Origin: Bacteroidales bacterium
GTDB lineage: Bacteria; Bacteroidota; Bacteroidia; Bacteroidales; JAQUTK01
DNA: 64,000 nt
Reading direction: 5' to 3'
Assembly: GCA_028709785.1 (NCBI GenBank)
Contig: JAQUTK010000013.1
Coordinates: forward strand, 24,458 to 88,457
Of the stretch, positions 25,267 through 35,450 are shown piece by piece. Numbering within the stretch: the first letter of the stretch is position 1; every line of letters begins with the position of its first letter. The notes under the pieces are model-generated. The model made no database searches. It saw only the letters and a program-made list of their open reading frames with translations, and had not been told where the DNA came from. A program made the position numbers and the translations under genes.

Positions 25267-26274
25267 ATGAGATCTGTCACAAGCATACGAACGGAGAACC
25301 TCTCCATTGGTTACCGTCTCCAGAACAATGGTGAGACCGTGATACACAAAGCACTCAATCTGGAACTGGAGCAAGGTGAACTGACCTGCCTCCTGGGACT
25401 TAACGGTTCGGGCAAATCAACCCTGCTTCGCACCTTATCCGGTTCGCAGAAACCACTCTCGGGTCATGTCTATTGGATGGAGAAAGAAGTTTCCAGATAC
25501 CCGGACGCGGAACGTGCGCTGATGGTCGGTGTCGTACTTACAGAAAAGATAAACGCCGGTGGATTAACCGTCTATGAGATGGTTGCTTTGGGAAGATACC
25601 CACATACCGGTTTCTTCGGTCAACTGACCGCTAATGATGACAAAGAAATTTACCGGGCCATGGAGTTTACAGGGATATCCAACATGGCTACCCGCTATTA
25701 CTCCGAACTGAGTGACGGCGAACGACAGAAAGTGCTGATCGCAAAAGCCCTGGCTCAGGAATGTCCGATCATCTTACTCGATGAACCCACAGCCTTTCTG
25801 GATATCAACAGCCGGTTGGAAACCATGTCGCTCTTGCTGCGGCTGACACGTATCGGAAAGAGTATTCTTCTTTCCACACACGACATTGATCTTGCCATTC
25901 AGATGAGCGATTCCATCTGGATGCTCGACAAGGACAAAGATTTTGTATGTGGAGCACCCGAAGATCTGATACTCGATGGCACCTTCAACCGCTTCTTTGG
26001 CAAGAATGGTATCTCGATGGATCTTGAGACAGGAGCCATCCATTTCGAGCACCCCAAAGCAGAGCCCATCTATGTCAACGCGGCCAAAAGTATCACGTAC
26101 TGGATCAACAACGCACTGGTCAGAAACGGCTATCGGGCCGTGTATACACCCGAAGAAAGCGATATTCATATCACAGTCAAGGAGTTTCCGGAGATGGAGA
26201 TTCACAAGATCAATGACTTTACGCTGACTGTCTATTCGATGGAAGAGTTGATTCGTCGAATGCGCCTTTTATAA
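25267..26274 (+). CDS. ABC importer ATP-binding protein with C-terminal extension
   Basis: A 335-residue ATPase of the FecE/BtuD class. It has Walker A LNGSGKST, signature ELSDGERQK (a variant of LSGGQ), Walker B IILLDEPTAFLD and switch His in LLSTHDIDLA. The ATPase core ends near residue 245. The last about 90 residues (from DLETGAIHFEHP through AKSITYWINNALVRNGY) form an extra domain, also seen in some Bacteroidetes homologues, of unknown role. It starts four bases after the permease and ends four bases before the convergent MATE gene stop. Confidence 0.92.
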   Translation: MRSVTSIRTENLSIGYRLQNNGETVIHKALNLELEQGELTCLLGLNGSGKSTLLRTLSGSQKPLSGHVYWMEKEVSRYPDAERALMVGVVLTEKINAGGLTVYEMVALGRYPHTGFFGQLTANDDKEIYRAMEFTGISNMATRYYSELSDGERQKVLIAKALAQECPIILLDEPTAFLDINSRLETMSLLLRLTRIGKSILLSTHDIDLAIQMSDSIWMLDKDKDFVCGAPEDLILDGTFNRFFGKNGISMDLETGAIHFEHPKAEPIYVNAAKSITYWINNALVRNGYRAVYTPEESDIHITVKEFPEMEIHKINDFTLTVYSMEELIRRMRLL

Positions 26275-26278
26275 GGTT

Positions 26279-27577
26279 TTAGTTGCAACTTCCGTAGATA
26301 GCTTTTTTCGCCCAGATGGTGAGCATGATTCCTCTCAGTGAGAGATAAAGAAGAAATGCAAGCCAAAGCGCATGATTTCCCCAATAGGAATGGATCAGAA
26401 AATAGCATACAAAGAAAATCGATGTAGCAATAAACATAGCACTTCTCATCTCTTTTGAGGCAGTCGCTCCGACAAAAATTCCATCCCAGAGAAATGCGGC
26501 AAAACCGGCAAACGGAACCGCAAGTACCCAGTAAAAGTAAGTTGCCGAAAGTGCCAGCACCTCCTTATCGTTGGTCAGGAACCGGAGGAACTGATCTCCC
26601 CACAGGAAATACAAAAGAGTAAAAAATACGGAGAGTCCGAACCCCCAACGGAAGATAAGACGCACTGTCCGTTTCAGGAAAGGCAGATTATTGGCTCCGA
26701 CATACCGTCCGGTAAGTGCCTCGCCAGCAAAAGCAAAGCCATCCATGATATAGGAAAAGAGAGTAAAAAGTTGCATCAGCAAGGTATTGACAGCCAATAC
26801 AGTATCACCCATCGCCGCACCTGTCGAAGTAAAAAAGCTGGTGACTGCAACCAGGCACAAGGTACGAAAGAAGATATCACGATTGACAACAAAAAAACGT
26901 TTCATGCGGTCCAGCCGCAGGCTCTCACGCACATGAATCCGTGTGCGGAAACGTCCGTAATAAATGATCCAAAGTGTGACAGACATGAATAGTCCGAAGT
27001 ACTGAGCGATTAAGGTACCCAAAGCCACCCCTTCCACCTTCATGTGAAGCACGTAAACAAAGAAAAGACTACACAAAATATTGACACAATTGATCACAAT
27101 GGCAATATACATCGGGAAACGTGAGTTTTGCATACCGATAAACCATCCCTTAAATCCATACAGTCCCAACACAGCCGGAGCCCCCCATATACCAATAAAG
27201 AAATAGATAGAGGCATTCCGTTCAACCTCCTCACCGGCCTTCAGAAAATAGAAAACAGTCCGCGCCAGTGGATATTGTAGTATCAAAAGTAAGAGAGCGA
27301 TAAAGAAACCGACAGCCACAGACCGTACCAGAATACGAACGACCTCATCAAAATCACGCTGTCCGTAGGCTTGTGCGGTAAATCCGCTGGTACCCATCCG
27401 AAGAAAGCCAAAGTTCCAATAAATGATATTGAAGATCATACTGCCTATCGCAATAGCCCCGATATATCTTTTATCACCCAGATGTCCTACGATAGCCATA
27501 TCGACGATGCCAAGAAGTGGAACGGTAATATTGGAGATTATACTAGGGATGGCCAGACGGAGAATCTTTTGGTTCAT
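26279..27577 (-). CDS. MATE-family efflux transporter (DinF-like)
   Basis: A 432-residue protein with about twelve membrane segments. The start (LRLAIPSIISNITVPLLGIVDMAIVGHLG) and GFLRMGTSGFTAQAYGQRD are characteristic of the DinF branch of MATE exporters, which expel drugs or metabolites in exchange for Na+ or H+. The substrate is unknown. It is divergent from mnmA, with a minus-strand TAnnTTTG element 27 bases upstream. Confidence 0.93.
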   Translation of the reverse strand: MNQKILRLAIPSIISNITVPLLGIVDMAIVGHLGDKRYIGAIAIGSMIFNIIYWNFGFLRMGTSGFTAQAYGQRDFDEVVRILVRSVAVGFFIALLLLILQYPLARTVFYFLKAGEEVERNASIYFFIGIWGAPAVLGLYGFKGWFIGMQNSRFPMYIAIVINCVNILCSLFFVYVLHMKVEGVALGTLIAQYFGLFMSVTLWIIYYGRFRTRIHVRESLRLDRMKRFFVVNRDIFFRTLCLVAVTSFFTSTGAAMGDTVLAVNTLLMQLFTLFSYIMDGFAFAGEALTGRYVGANNLPFLKRTVRLIFRWGFGLSVFFTLLYFLWGDQFLRFLTNDKEVLALSATYFYWVLAVPFAGFAAFLWDGIFVGATASKEMRSAMFIATSIFFVCYFLIHSYWGNHALWLAFLLYLSLRGIMLTIWAKKAIYGSCN

Positions 27578-27603
27578 ACAACAATGGCATTATAAAATTG
27601 AGA

Positions 27604-27611
27604 CAAAGATA
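27604..27611 (-). promoter_or_regulatory. Putative -7 element (TATCTTTG, minus strand) of the MATE gene
   Basis: It matches TAnnTTTG; only 12 bases separate it from the oppositely oriented mnmA element, so the two promoters probably overlap. Confidence 0.55.
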
Positions 27612-27623
27612 GAGAAAAAGCAG

Positions 27624-27631
27624 TACATTTG
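27624..27631 (+). promoter_or_regulatory. Putative -7 element (TACATTTG) of mnmA
   Basis: It matches TAnnTTTG 27 bases upstream of the mnmA start. Confidence 0.55.
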
Positions 27632-27657
27632 CAGTCTGACAGTAGAATGAAAAGAGC

Positions 27658-28731
27658 ATGAATATTGCCGCGTTAGTATCGGGAGGAGTAGATAGCTCCG
27701 TTGTGGTGCATCAATTGAAAGAGCAGGGATATGATCCTACCATCTTCTATATCCGTATCGGAATGGAAGACAAGGATGGCTACATCGATTGTCCTGCTGA
27801 GGAAGATATTGAGATTACCACTTTCATCGCCCGCAAATATGGCTGTAAGATGGAAGTCGTTTCACTCCACGAAGAGTATTGGGAGCATGTGGTCAGCTAC
27901 ACCATTGACGCCGTCAAGCGGGGACTCACCCCAAATCCGGATATGATGTGCAACAAGCTGATCAAGTTCGGCTGTTTCAATGACAAGTGGGGCAAGGACT
28001 TTGACAAGATCGCAACCGGTCATTATGCCACTACCACCGAACTGAATGGAAAGACCTGGCTCTCCACGGCTAAAGATCCGGTGAAAGACCAGACCGACTT
28101 TCTCGCTCAGGTCACTTATCTGCAAGTCGCCAAACTGATGTTTCCCATCGGACATATGATGAAACGTGAAGTTCGCGCCATCGCCGCACAGCAACAACTC
28201 CCCAGTGCCACACGAAAAGACAGTCAGGGAATTTGTTTTCTGGGAAAGATCAACTACAACGACTTTATCAAACGCTATCTGGGCGAACGACCCGGTAAGA
28301 TCATCGAACTGGAGACCGGCAAGGTACTCGGGCAGCACCGCGGTTACTGGTTTCACACCATCGGACAGCGCAAAGGACTGTATCTGAGCGGCGGACCGTG
28401 GTTTGTGATTCAGAAGGATATCCACCGTAACATTATCTACGTATCCAACGGCTATGATCCGGAGACACAATACGGGAAAGTGATCAATCTGCATGGATTT
28501 GACTTTATCACCGAAGATCCCTGGGGCGACTTTGAAGGAAAGAAAGAAATTACATTCAAGATTCGCCACACCCCCGAGTTTACCAAAGGAACAGTGGAAA
28601 AGATCGGCGGCATCTACCGCATCTCCTCCGAAAACAAGATACAAGGCATCGCTCCCGGTCAATATGGAGTCATCTACGACAAAGAGGCGCACCTCTGTCT
28701 GGGCAGCGGCATGATCACCGAAGAAGAGTAA
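27658..28731 (+). CDS. mnmA: tRNA-specific 2-thiouridylase MnmA
   Basis: A 357-residue enzyme that thiolates U34 of Lys, Glu and Gln tRNAs. It has the PP-loop VSGGVDSS (residues 7-14), the catalytic pair C98 (in [13 protein letters not shown]) and C193 (in GICFLGKI), and the C-terminal tRNA-binding barrel ([17 protein letters not shown], ending GSGMI). Length and motifs are complete. It heads a probable plus-strand unit with the sulfhydrylase and aldolase genes, 21 bases apart each. Confidence 0.95.
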   Translation: MNIAALVSGGVDSSVVVHQLKEQGYDPTIFYIRIGMEDKDGYIDCPAEEDIEITTFIARKYGCKMEVVSLHEEYWEHVVSYTIDAVKRGLTPNPDMMCNKLIKFGCFNDKWGKDFDKIATGHYATTTELNGKTWLSTAKDPVKDQTDFLAQVTYLQVAKLMFPIGHMMKREVRAIAAQQQLPSATRKDSQGICFLGKINYNDFIKRYLGERPGKIIELETGKVLGQHRGYWFHTIGQRKGLYLSGGPWFVIQKDIHRNIIYVSNGYDPETQYGKVINLHGFDFITEDPWGDFEGKKEITFKIRHTPEFTKGTVEKIGGIYRISSENKIQGIAPGQYGVIYDKEAHLCLGSGMITEEE

Positions 28732-28752
28732 TCATTCATAACAATACATACG

Positions 28753-30048
28753 ATGAGTAAGAAAACATTGCATTTCGAAACATTAATGGTACATGCAGGT
28801 TATCAACCTGATCAGAACAATTCACGTTCGATACCTATTTATCCCACGACAGCGTATACATTCAACAACGCCGAGCATGGCGCTGATTTGTTTAATCTGG
28901 ATTTCAAAGAGGGTGTTTCTCCGTATATATACACGCGTCTGAACAACCCGACCAATGCCGTTTTCGAACAGCGTATGGCCGCCCTCGAAGGGGGTGTTGC
29001 CGCCGTTGCAGTAGCATCCGGCCAGTCTGCTCAGATGACCACGATCATGAACATCATGAAGTGCGGCGATAACTTCGTCACTTCACCTTATTTATATGGA
29101 GGCACTTACAACCAGTTTTTTGTCTCTTTCAAAGATCTGGGCATTGAAGCGCGCAAGGCAGCCAGTGACAGTGCGGAAGACATGGAGAAACTGATTGATA
29201 AAAACACCAAAGCACTCTATACCGAAAACATCGGCAATCCCTTCTTCAACGTGCCGGACTTTGAGAAACTGGCAGCTCTGGCTCAGAAATATGAGATTCC
29301 ACTGATCGTGGATAACACCTTCGGCTGTGGCGGATACCTGTGTCAGCCCATCAAGTTTGGCGCAAACATCGTGGTTGAGAGTGCAACCAAATGGATCGGC
29401 GGTCATGGCAACAGCATGGGTGGTGTGATTGTGGATGGTGGAAACTTCAACTGGGGCAATGGTAAATTTCCCAAGTACACCGAACCATCAGAAGGATATC
29501 ACGGACTGGTGTTCTGGGAGAAGTTTGGCGCGGCGGCTTTTGCCATGCGCTGCGTAGCTGAAAACTTGCGCGACATGGGTGCGGCGATCAGTCCGTTCAA
29601 CTCCTGGTTGCTCTGTCAGGGTCTTGAAACCTTATCAGTAAGAGTAGATAAGATGTGCCAAAACACCTTGGAGATCGCTGAATGGTTACAGACACTTCCT
29701 GAAATAGAAGGCGTCTCTTACCTTGGTTTGCCTAACAACAAATATCACGCGTTAGCCAAAAAATATCTGAGAAACGGCTTTGGCTGCGTGCTCACCTTCC
29801 GTGTAAAAGGCGGCGTCAAACAGACAGTCCTGTTTATCGAACACCTTGAATTGATCAGTCACCTGACAAATATCGGCGATGTACGTACGTTGATCACACA
29901 CCCGGCAAGCACGACGCACCGTCAGATGAGCGAAGAGGCTCAGATCGCAGCCGGTGTTTATCCCAACCTCTGTCGTCTCTCTTTAGGTCTCGAACATTTG
30001 GATGATGTCAAAGAGGATATTTTACAGGCATTGAAAGCAATTAAGTAA
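28753..30048 (+). CDS. metY: O-acetylhomoserine sulfhydrylase (Cys/Met metabolism PLP enzyme)
   Basis: A 431-residue PLP enzyme of the Cys/Met family. Features are TLMVHAGYQPDQ at the front, YTRLNNPTNAVFEQR, VASGQSAQM, VDNTFGCGGYLCQPI and the Schiff-base lysine K213 in ESATKWIGGHG. The length and the insertion after the active-site Lys (FNWGNGKFPKYTEPSEGYHG) fit O-acetylhomoserine aminocarboxypropyltransferase rather than the shorter cystathionine gamma-synthase. It should make homocysteine from O-acetyl-homoserine and sulfide for methionine synthesis. Confidence 0.9.
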   Translation: MSKKTLHFETLMVHAGYQPDQNNSRSIPIYPTTAYTFNNAEHGADLFNLDFKEGVSPYIYTRLNNPTNAVFEQRMAALEGGVAAVAVASGQSAQMTTIMNIMKCGDNFVTSPYLYGGTYNQFFVSFKDLGIEARKAASDSAEDMEKLIDKNTKALYTENIGNPFFNVPDFEKLAALAQKYEIPLIVDNTFGCGGYLCQPIKFGANIVVESATKWIGGHGNSMGGVIVDGGNFNWGNGKFPKYTEPSEGYHGLVFWEKFGAAAFAMRCVAENLRDMGAAISPFNSWLLCQGLETLSVRVDKMCQNTLEIAEWLQTLPEIEGVSYLGLPNNKYHALAKKYLRNGFGCVLTFRVKGGVKQTVLFIEHLELISHLTNIGDVRTLITHPASTTHRQMSEEAQIAAGVYPNLCRLSLGLEHLDDVKEDILQALKAIK

Positions 30049-30069
30049 CCCAAACAATCTCCGATTGAG

Positions 30070-31089
30070 ATGAGAAGTTTCGCATCAGATAATAATTCGG
30101 GCGTACATACCCTGGTCATGGAGGCTCTGAACAGAGCCAACCATGACCATGCTTTTGGGTATGGAGACGACCCATGGACAGAAGAAGCAGTTGCAAAAGT
30201 ACGTGAGCAGTTCACGCCCACCTGTTCGCCTCTGTTTGTTTTCAACGGCACAGGCAGCAACATCGTTGCCCTGCAACTGCTTACCCGTCCGTTTCATTCC
30301 ATTATCTGTGCCGAAACAGCTCATATCTATGTCGATGAATGCGGTTCGCCGGTCAAGTCAACCGGTTGTCAGATCCGTCCGATTGCAACGACCGACGGCA
30401 AACTGACACCGGAACTGATCCTGCCCCATCTCCATGGGTTTGGCGATCACCATCACTCCCAACCCGGAGCCATATACATCTCACAGTGCACCGAACTCGG
30501 CACCGTATATACGACCGATGAAATCAAGGCCCTCACCACACTGGCACATACCTACAACATGTATGTACACATGGACGGAGCCCGCATCGCCAATGCCGCG
30601 GAGAGTCTGGGCAAGTCGCTCAAAGAGATCACCGTCGATTGCGGCATTGATGTCTTAAGTTTTGGAGGCACAAAGAACGGATTGATGATGGGCGAATGTG
30701 TGGTAATCTTCAACGAAGCACTGATACAGAACGCCCGCTTTGTACGGAAGCAATCAGCACAGCTGGCTTCCAAGCTGAGATACCTCTCCTGCCAGTTCAC
30801 CGCATACCTCACCGATGATCTTTGGTTAAAGAATGCCCGGCAAGCAAACCGGATGGCTCAGTTGCTCGCTACCGAACTGGCTCAGATCCCATGCGTCCGT
30901 TTTACGCAGAAAGTTGAATCCAATCAACTCTTCCTGACCATGCCACGCGACCGCATTGATAAAATGCTGGAGAGCTACTTCTTCTATTTCTGGGACGAGA
31001 CAAACAATGAGATCCGTTTAGTCACCTCTTTTGACACAACAGAAGAAGATGTCCTGACATTTATCAAGACACTGAAAGGTATCCTCTGA
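30070..31089 (+). CDS. ltaE: Low-specificity L-threonine aldolase
   Basis: A 339-residue fold-type I PLP enzyme. It shows SDNNSGVHTLVMEAL at the front, the HMDGARIANAA motif and K202 in SFGGTKNGLMMGE as Schiff-base lysine. The reaction splits threonine or allo-threonine to glycine and acetaldehyde. It starts 21 bases after metY and probably ends that transcription unit. A beta-eliminating lyase of the same superfamily is the main alternative. Confidence 0.88.
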   Translation: MRSFASDNNSGVHTLVMEALNRANHDHAFGYGDDPWTEEAVAKVREQFTPTCSPLFVFNGTGSNIVALQLLTRPFHSIICAETAHIYVDECGSPVKSTGCQIRPIATTDGKLTPELILPHLHGFGDHHHSQPGAIYISQCTELGTVYTTDEIKALTTLAHTYNMYVHMDGARIANAAESLGKSLKEITVDCGIDVLSFGGTKNGLMMGECVVIFNEALIQNARFVRKQSAQLASKLRYLSCQFTAYLTDDLWLKNARQANRMAQLLATELAQIPCVRFTQKVESNQLFLTMPRDRIDKMLESYFFYFWDETNNEIRLVTSFDTTEEDVLTFIKTLKGIL

Positions 31090-31124
31090 TTCTGACATCA
31101 AAGGCAATCGTATGCGTAAGTTGT

Positions 31125-31886
31125 TTAAGCGTAAGCGATGATTGCAAGTTCCGAAAACAGTTCCGGTTTCAACAACGCCAATTGATTGTGAATAGTCTTT
31201 CCCAGCGGAATACGTCCGCCACAGTCATATCCCAGTTTCTCTACTTTGGAAAATCCGCACCGTTCGGTCAGCATCAAGGACAAAGAGCGGAATGTGAAAT
31301 AGTGAAGATGCCCTTCATCGTACAGATCCACAGGCTGGTTGTAATAGGTGGTAAGTCCTTCATTCTTAGAAGCCGTGGAAGGAAACTTTCCCCTTAGTAA
31401 CTTAAACCTGGAGTCGTATTTGGCAATGTTTGGGGTATCAATATACACAATGCCACCCGGCTTCAGAAGTGCACGAATTCGTTGCATAGCCCGTAACGGA
31501 TCGACCAAATGCTCAATCAAAGCAATCATTATCACAGCGTCATAGGTACCTTCTATCGCAGACACATCATCGGCATCAATTTCCACGATATCGATTCTTG
31601 CATCATTGAGATTCTCCCGAACTCCATTTAAACGCGGTCTGCTAATATCGCCAAGCGTATATTTCTTTATAGACTGATCTTTTTGCAGGAGCGCCTTTGC
31701 AACACGGCCGTCGCCCGCTCCCAGTTCGAGAATCTCCTCCCCCTTAAAATACTTCGGAAAGAATTTGAGCGCGGCTTCAAACCGGTCACGCGGTATATCC
31801 ACGTCGTTGATGGAAGGGATCGACTCAACAATATTTTCTTCCTGATATTTTCGTTCGTAATGCTCTTTAAGAGAAAGATTACTCAT
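31125..31886 (-). CDS. Class I SAM-dependent methyltransferase
   Basis: A 253-residue cytoplasmic protein with the Rossmann methyltransferase motifs: EILELGAGDGRVAKAL (motif I), IVEIDADDVSAIEGTYDAVI (II/post-II) and LLKPGGIVYIDTPN (III). The later region has HLHYFTFRSLSLMLTERCGF, common in methyltransferases acting on small molecules or lipids. The substrate is unknown. It is monocistronic with its own minus-strand -7 element. Confidence 0.88.
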   Translation of the reverse strand: MSNLSLKEHYERKYQEENIVESIPSINDVDIPRDRFEAALKFFPKYFKGEEILELGAGDGRVAKALLQKDQSIKKYTLGDISRPRLNGVRENLNDARIDIVEIDADDVSAIEGTYDAVIMIALIEHLVDPLRAMQRIRALLKPGGIVYIDTPNIAKYDSRFKLLRGKFPSTASKNEGLTTYYNQPVDLYDEGHLHYFTFRSLSLMLTERCGFSKVEKLGYDCGGRIPLGKTIHNQLALLKPELFSELAIIAYA

Positions 31887-31913
31887 GGCGCTTTATTTTT
31901 GAATTTTAATCCG

Positions 31914-31921
31914 CAAATATA
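31914..31921 (-). promoter_or_regulatory. Putative -7 element (TATATTTG, minus strand) of the methyltransferase gene
   Basis: It matches TAnnTTTG 28 bases upstream of the start. Confidence 0.5.
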
Positions 31922-32050
31922 GCACATCTTTTAAGAACACACAAAATTATAGGTCACAATGGGCTGCCCACTCAAAAAATTAACCTGCACATACAGACTG
32001 CTCTGATGCACAGGTTAACACCCGACGAAATAAGAAGAGATGCAAGTCAC

Positions 32051-32488
32051 TTACAAATTCACACCTTTTTTGTCTTTCTCTTTTGTCAGCTGGATTTCAA
32101 TAACAAAAGCAATAATCAGACCCAGTCCGCCAAACAGCAAAGTACAGGCACTATAGACAATCCCGGCCAATTCTCTCAGATTCCAACTAGCATCACCACC
32201 TGATGTATAATACGCCATTGAATTGGCACATATCAGGTATCCGATCAACAGTCCGAGACCAATTCCCATAATCAGACATCCTGCTTTGAGTGCTCCGAAA
32301 GAGCCTATCTTAACAGAAGATAGCATCGGGAACGAGAATTTGTTTTCGATCATCGAAGCGTCAAACTTCTCGCCCATCTTCTCTATAATACGCAGACGCT
32401 CCGCTTTTCGTACAAAGAGTTCAAATAACTTGTAAATTCCCAAGGTAACTATCCCCACTACCAAAGGGATTGTAATAAACTCAAACAT
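32051..32488 (-). CDS. Small inner-membrane protein (DUF6249-like)
   Basis: A 145-residue protein with three or so hydrophobic segments (about 3-20, 68-88 and 107-132) and a charged loop between the first two. Similar small proteins (DUF6249) accompany ECF sigma factor genes in Bacteroidetes, and here it diverges from one with 145 bases between the starts. It may belong to the same stress regulon; function unknown. Confidence 0.7.
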   Translation of the reverse strand: MFEFITIPLVVGIVTLGIYKLFELFVRKAERLRIIEKMGEKFDASMIENKFSFPMLSSVKIGSFGALKAGCLIMGIGLGLLIGYLICANSMAYYTSGGDASWNLRELAGIVYSACTLLFGGLGLIIAFVIEIQLTKEKDKKGVNL

Positions 32489-32589
32489 AATTTCTTGTTT
32501 TTAGAATGTGAATAAATTCGTTCGTTTGTCTATTTGACGCAACGCAGGAAGAAAGGTTACACTTGCAGAAACAAATAAATAAACTTATC

Positions 32590-32597
32590 TAACTTTG
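32590..32597 (+). promoter_or_regulatory. Putative -7 element (TAACTTTG) of the ECF sigma operon
   Basis: It matches TAnnTTTG 37 bases upstream of the sigma factor start. Confidence 0.5.
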
Positions 32598-32633
32598 TAA
32601 CCATTCGCACATCCTTGCGTCTAAATAAGTGTC

Positions 32634-33206
32634 ATGGAACAAAGGGAAGAAACAGCAATAATAACACGTATCCGGGAAGGAGAGATCAATCAGTACTCCT
32701 ATTTCCTGGATTGCTATTCCCGCCCTATCCATACACTTATCGTGCGGATCGTCCAGAACAGGGAAGACGCGGAAGAGCTTACTCAGGATGTCTTTCTGAA
32801 AGCGTTCAAAAAGCTGGATTCCTTCAAAGGAGATTGCAGCTTTTCTACCTGGCTCTATCAGATTGCCTATCACACGGCGATCTCTGCTACCAGAAAGCAG
32901 AAAAGAGAATCTCTCTCATTGGATGACTACACGCTCAACAGTATTACCGATGAAGAAGTAGATCAGGCACTTGATAAGGCAAACGATGAAGAAATCATGC
33001 AGAGACTGGAGCAAATTGTGACCAGAGATCTGAATGGAGAAGAGAGAGCACTGATCTCACTGTTTTACAACGAAGAGAAGTCGGTCGGCGAACTGGCAGC
33101 CATCCTCAACCTGACCGTTGTAAACGTAAAAGTAAAACTGCACCGTATCCGCAAGAAGATCTATGCATTGATGAAAAAAGAGGAGGAAGAAAACAATGGA
33201 AAATAA
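32634..33206 (+). CDS. ECF-family RNA polymerase sigma factor
   Basis: A 190-residue sigma-70 family protein with region 2 (DAEELTQDVFLKAFKKLDSF, FSTWLYQIAYHTAI) and region 4 (EERALISLFYNEEKSVGELAAILNL followed by VKVKLHRIRKKIY), linked by an acidic stretch and without regions 1 and 3. It directs polymerase to a stress regulon. Its end overlaps by 11 bases a small membrane-protein gene, the usual arrangement for a sigma/anti-sigma pair. Confidence 0.93.
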   Translation: MEQREETAIITRIREGEINQYSYFLDCYSRPIHTLIVRIVQNREDAEELTQDVFLKAFKKLDSFKGDCSFSTWLYQIAYHTAISATRKQKRESLSLDDYTLNSITDEEVDQALDKANDEEIMQRLEQIVTRDLNGEERALISLFYNEEKSVGELAAILNLTVVNVKVKLHRIRKKIYALMKKEEEENNGK

Positions 33207-33558
33207 GGACAAAGCACTCAGTAAAGTGGTGAATAATCTCCCGGTAGGAGAACTCCCGAGCAATTTCACCTTTCAGATGATGAACAAGATCCAGGCAGAG
33301 GTTCAAAAGGAAAAAGCAAGAGCCGAGAAGCTCGGATATATCCTGTTGGTTGCGACTTCCATCGGACTGATCGCAATTATGGTATTCGTTCTGACCTATT
33401 TTTATGCATTCAATCCATGGGAGAGTCTTCGGAACATAGAATTCAATGCTCAGAACGAAAGCTCCTTCTGCTTCTATATCTCCATTGCAACAGCAGCACT
33501 TGCCTTGCTTGGATTGGACTACTGGTTAAGACGTTACAGAGAAAAACATTTAAAATAA
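33196..33558 (+). CDS. Probable membrane anti-sigma factor
   Basis: A 120-residue protein. The cytoplasmic N-terminal part (about 1-48) has LPVGELPSNFTFQMMNKI, like short Bacteroidetes anti-sigma proteins. Two membrane segments follow (about 49-70 and 92-109) with a short loop between, and a basic tail. The overlap with the sigma gene indicates translational coupling. It lacks a recognisable zinc-binding anti-sigma motif, so the role rests on context. Confidence 0.7.
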   Translation: MENKDKALSKVVNNLPVGELPSNFTFQMMNKIQAEVQKEKARAEKLGYILLVATSIGLIAIMVFVLTYFYAFNPWESLRNIEFNAQNESSFCFYISIATAALALLGLDYWLRRYREKHLK

Positions 33559-33580
33559 TTCATCGTATCAGATAATTCTG

Positions 33581-33588
33581 TATCTTTG
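33581..33588 (+). promoter_or_regulatory. Putative -7 element (TATCTTTG) of eno
   Basis: It matches TAnnTTTG 46 bases upstream of eno. Confidence 0.55.
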
Positions 33589-33625
33589 GGAACATTCATA
33601 AAAAGAAGTATTAACCACCTAATAA

Positions 33626-34915
<1,290 letters not shown>

Positions 34916-34925
34916 CGCCGCGCAC

Positions 34926-34985
34926 CCGTCATTGCGGGCTTGACCCGATTATCACAAACGCATCCGTCATTGCGGGCTTGACCCG
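34926..34985. repeat. Two direct copies of a REP-like palindromic element
   Basis: The 22-base text starting CCGTCATTGCGGGC occurs at 34926-34947 and again at 34964-34985; the second copy completes a palindrome GCGGG-CTTGA-CCCGC. A diverged copy in opposite orientation lies at 38424-38452, beyond the accessory genes. Confidence 0.85.
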
Positions 34986-35010
34986 CAATCTCCATCCCCT
35001 ACAATAACGA

Positions 35011-35042
35011 AATCAGCCGAGCCCAGACAGGTTCGGCTGATT
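35011..35042 (+). terminator. Probable terminator of eno
   Basis: A 10-bp stem (35011-35020 with 35033-35042), extendable by a G-T and two G-C pairs, followed by a T-rich stretch. Confidence 0.7.
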
Positions 35043-35158
35043 CTTTTATAAGAGGGAGCATCGCACGCTTTAGTTCACCCGTAAAGTTTTCTCCTCTTAC
35101 AGGAAGAATTGTCTGGACGATCAGATTGAAAAAGTGGACGCGTACAGACGGATTATTC

Positions 35159-35221
35159 ATTCTGAAGTTCAGAACAATCATCCTGAAGTTCAGAACGATT
35201 ATCCTGAAGTTTAGAACGATC
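35159..35221. repeat. Three tandem 21-bp repeats with internal palindrome
   Basis: Units at 35159-35179, 35180-35200 and 35201-35221 differ at a few positions. Each contains the near-palindrome CTGAAGTTCAG (third: CTGAAGTTTAG). The 21-bp period is two helical turns. It lies between eno and the ChaN-like gene. Short ORFs read through it on both strands but look spurious. Confidence 0.85.
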
Positions 35222-35263
35222 ATTTCACGGTTTGAAATGAAAAATCCATTCCTATTGCCTCGA

Positions 35264-35320
35264 TTTATCTTCCTGTTTGCCTTCATTATCTACCTTCATC
35301 AAAAAGGGTATTCTCCCAAT
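35264..35320. repeat. 57-bp imperfect direct repeat, left copy
   Basis: It is mirrored by the right copy at 36683-36739 and ends in both cases with the same stretch CAAAAAGGGTATTCTCCCAA followed by T. The pair brackets the ChaN-like gene. Confidence 0.8.
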
Positions 35321-35381
35321 AATCTCAGTAATTAGTTTGTAGAAAGTTGGCCAGGCATACAATAATTCCTTAATTTTGAAT

Positions 35382-35389
35382 TACTTTTG
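35382..35389 (+). promoter_or_regulatory. Putative -7 element (TACTTTTG) of the ChaN-like gene
   Basis: It matches TAnnTTTG 69 bases before the chosen start; an in-frame upstream start at 35376 would lie before it and is therefore unlikely. Confidence 0.5.
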
Positions 35390-35450
35390 TACTAAAGGAA
35401 ACATTGATATGGCGCTAATGGATACTTTTACGAAAAACAGAACCACCTAT

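Noticed and set aside
31980..32017. Inverted repeat TTAACCTG/CAGGTTAA downstream of the small membrane-protein gene
   Set aside because: Only an 8-bp stem with a 22-base loop and no T-run; too weak to call a terminator.
34926..34985. The REP-like palindromes as the eno terminator
   Set aside because: They lack a T-tract and recur elsewhere in inverted orientation; the hairpin at 35011-35042 with a T-rich tail is the better terminator.
35159..35221. Possible CRISPR array
   Set aside because: Three 21-bp units are directly adjacent with no unique spacers and no cas genes are nearby.
34999..35335. Short open frames on both strands through the 21-bp repeat (NFRMIVLNFRM-like on minus, ILKFRTIILKF-like on plus)
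   Set aside because: The periodic peptide is simply the translation of the DNA repeat; no start context or family supports a gene. The plus-strand end shared with the right 57-bp copy is explained by DNA duplication.
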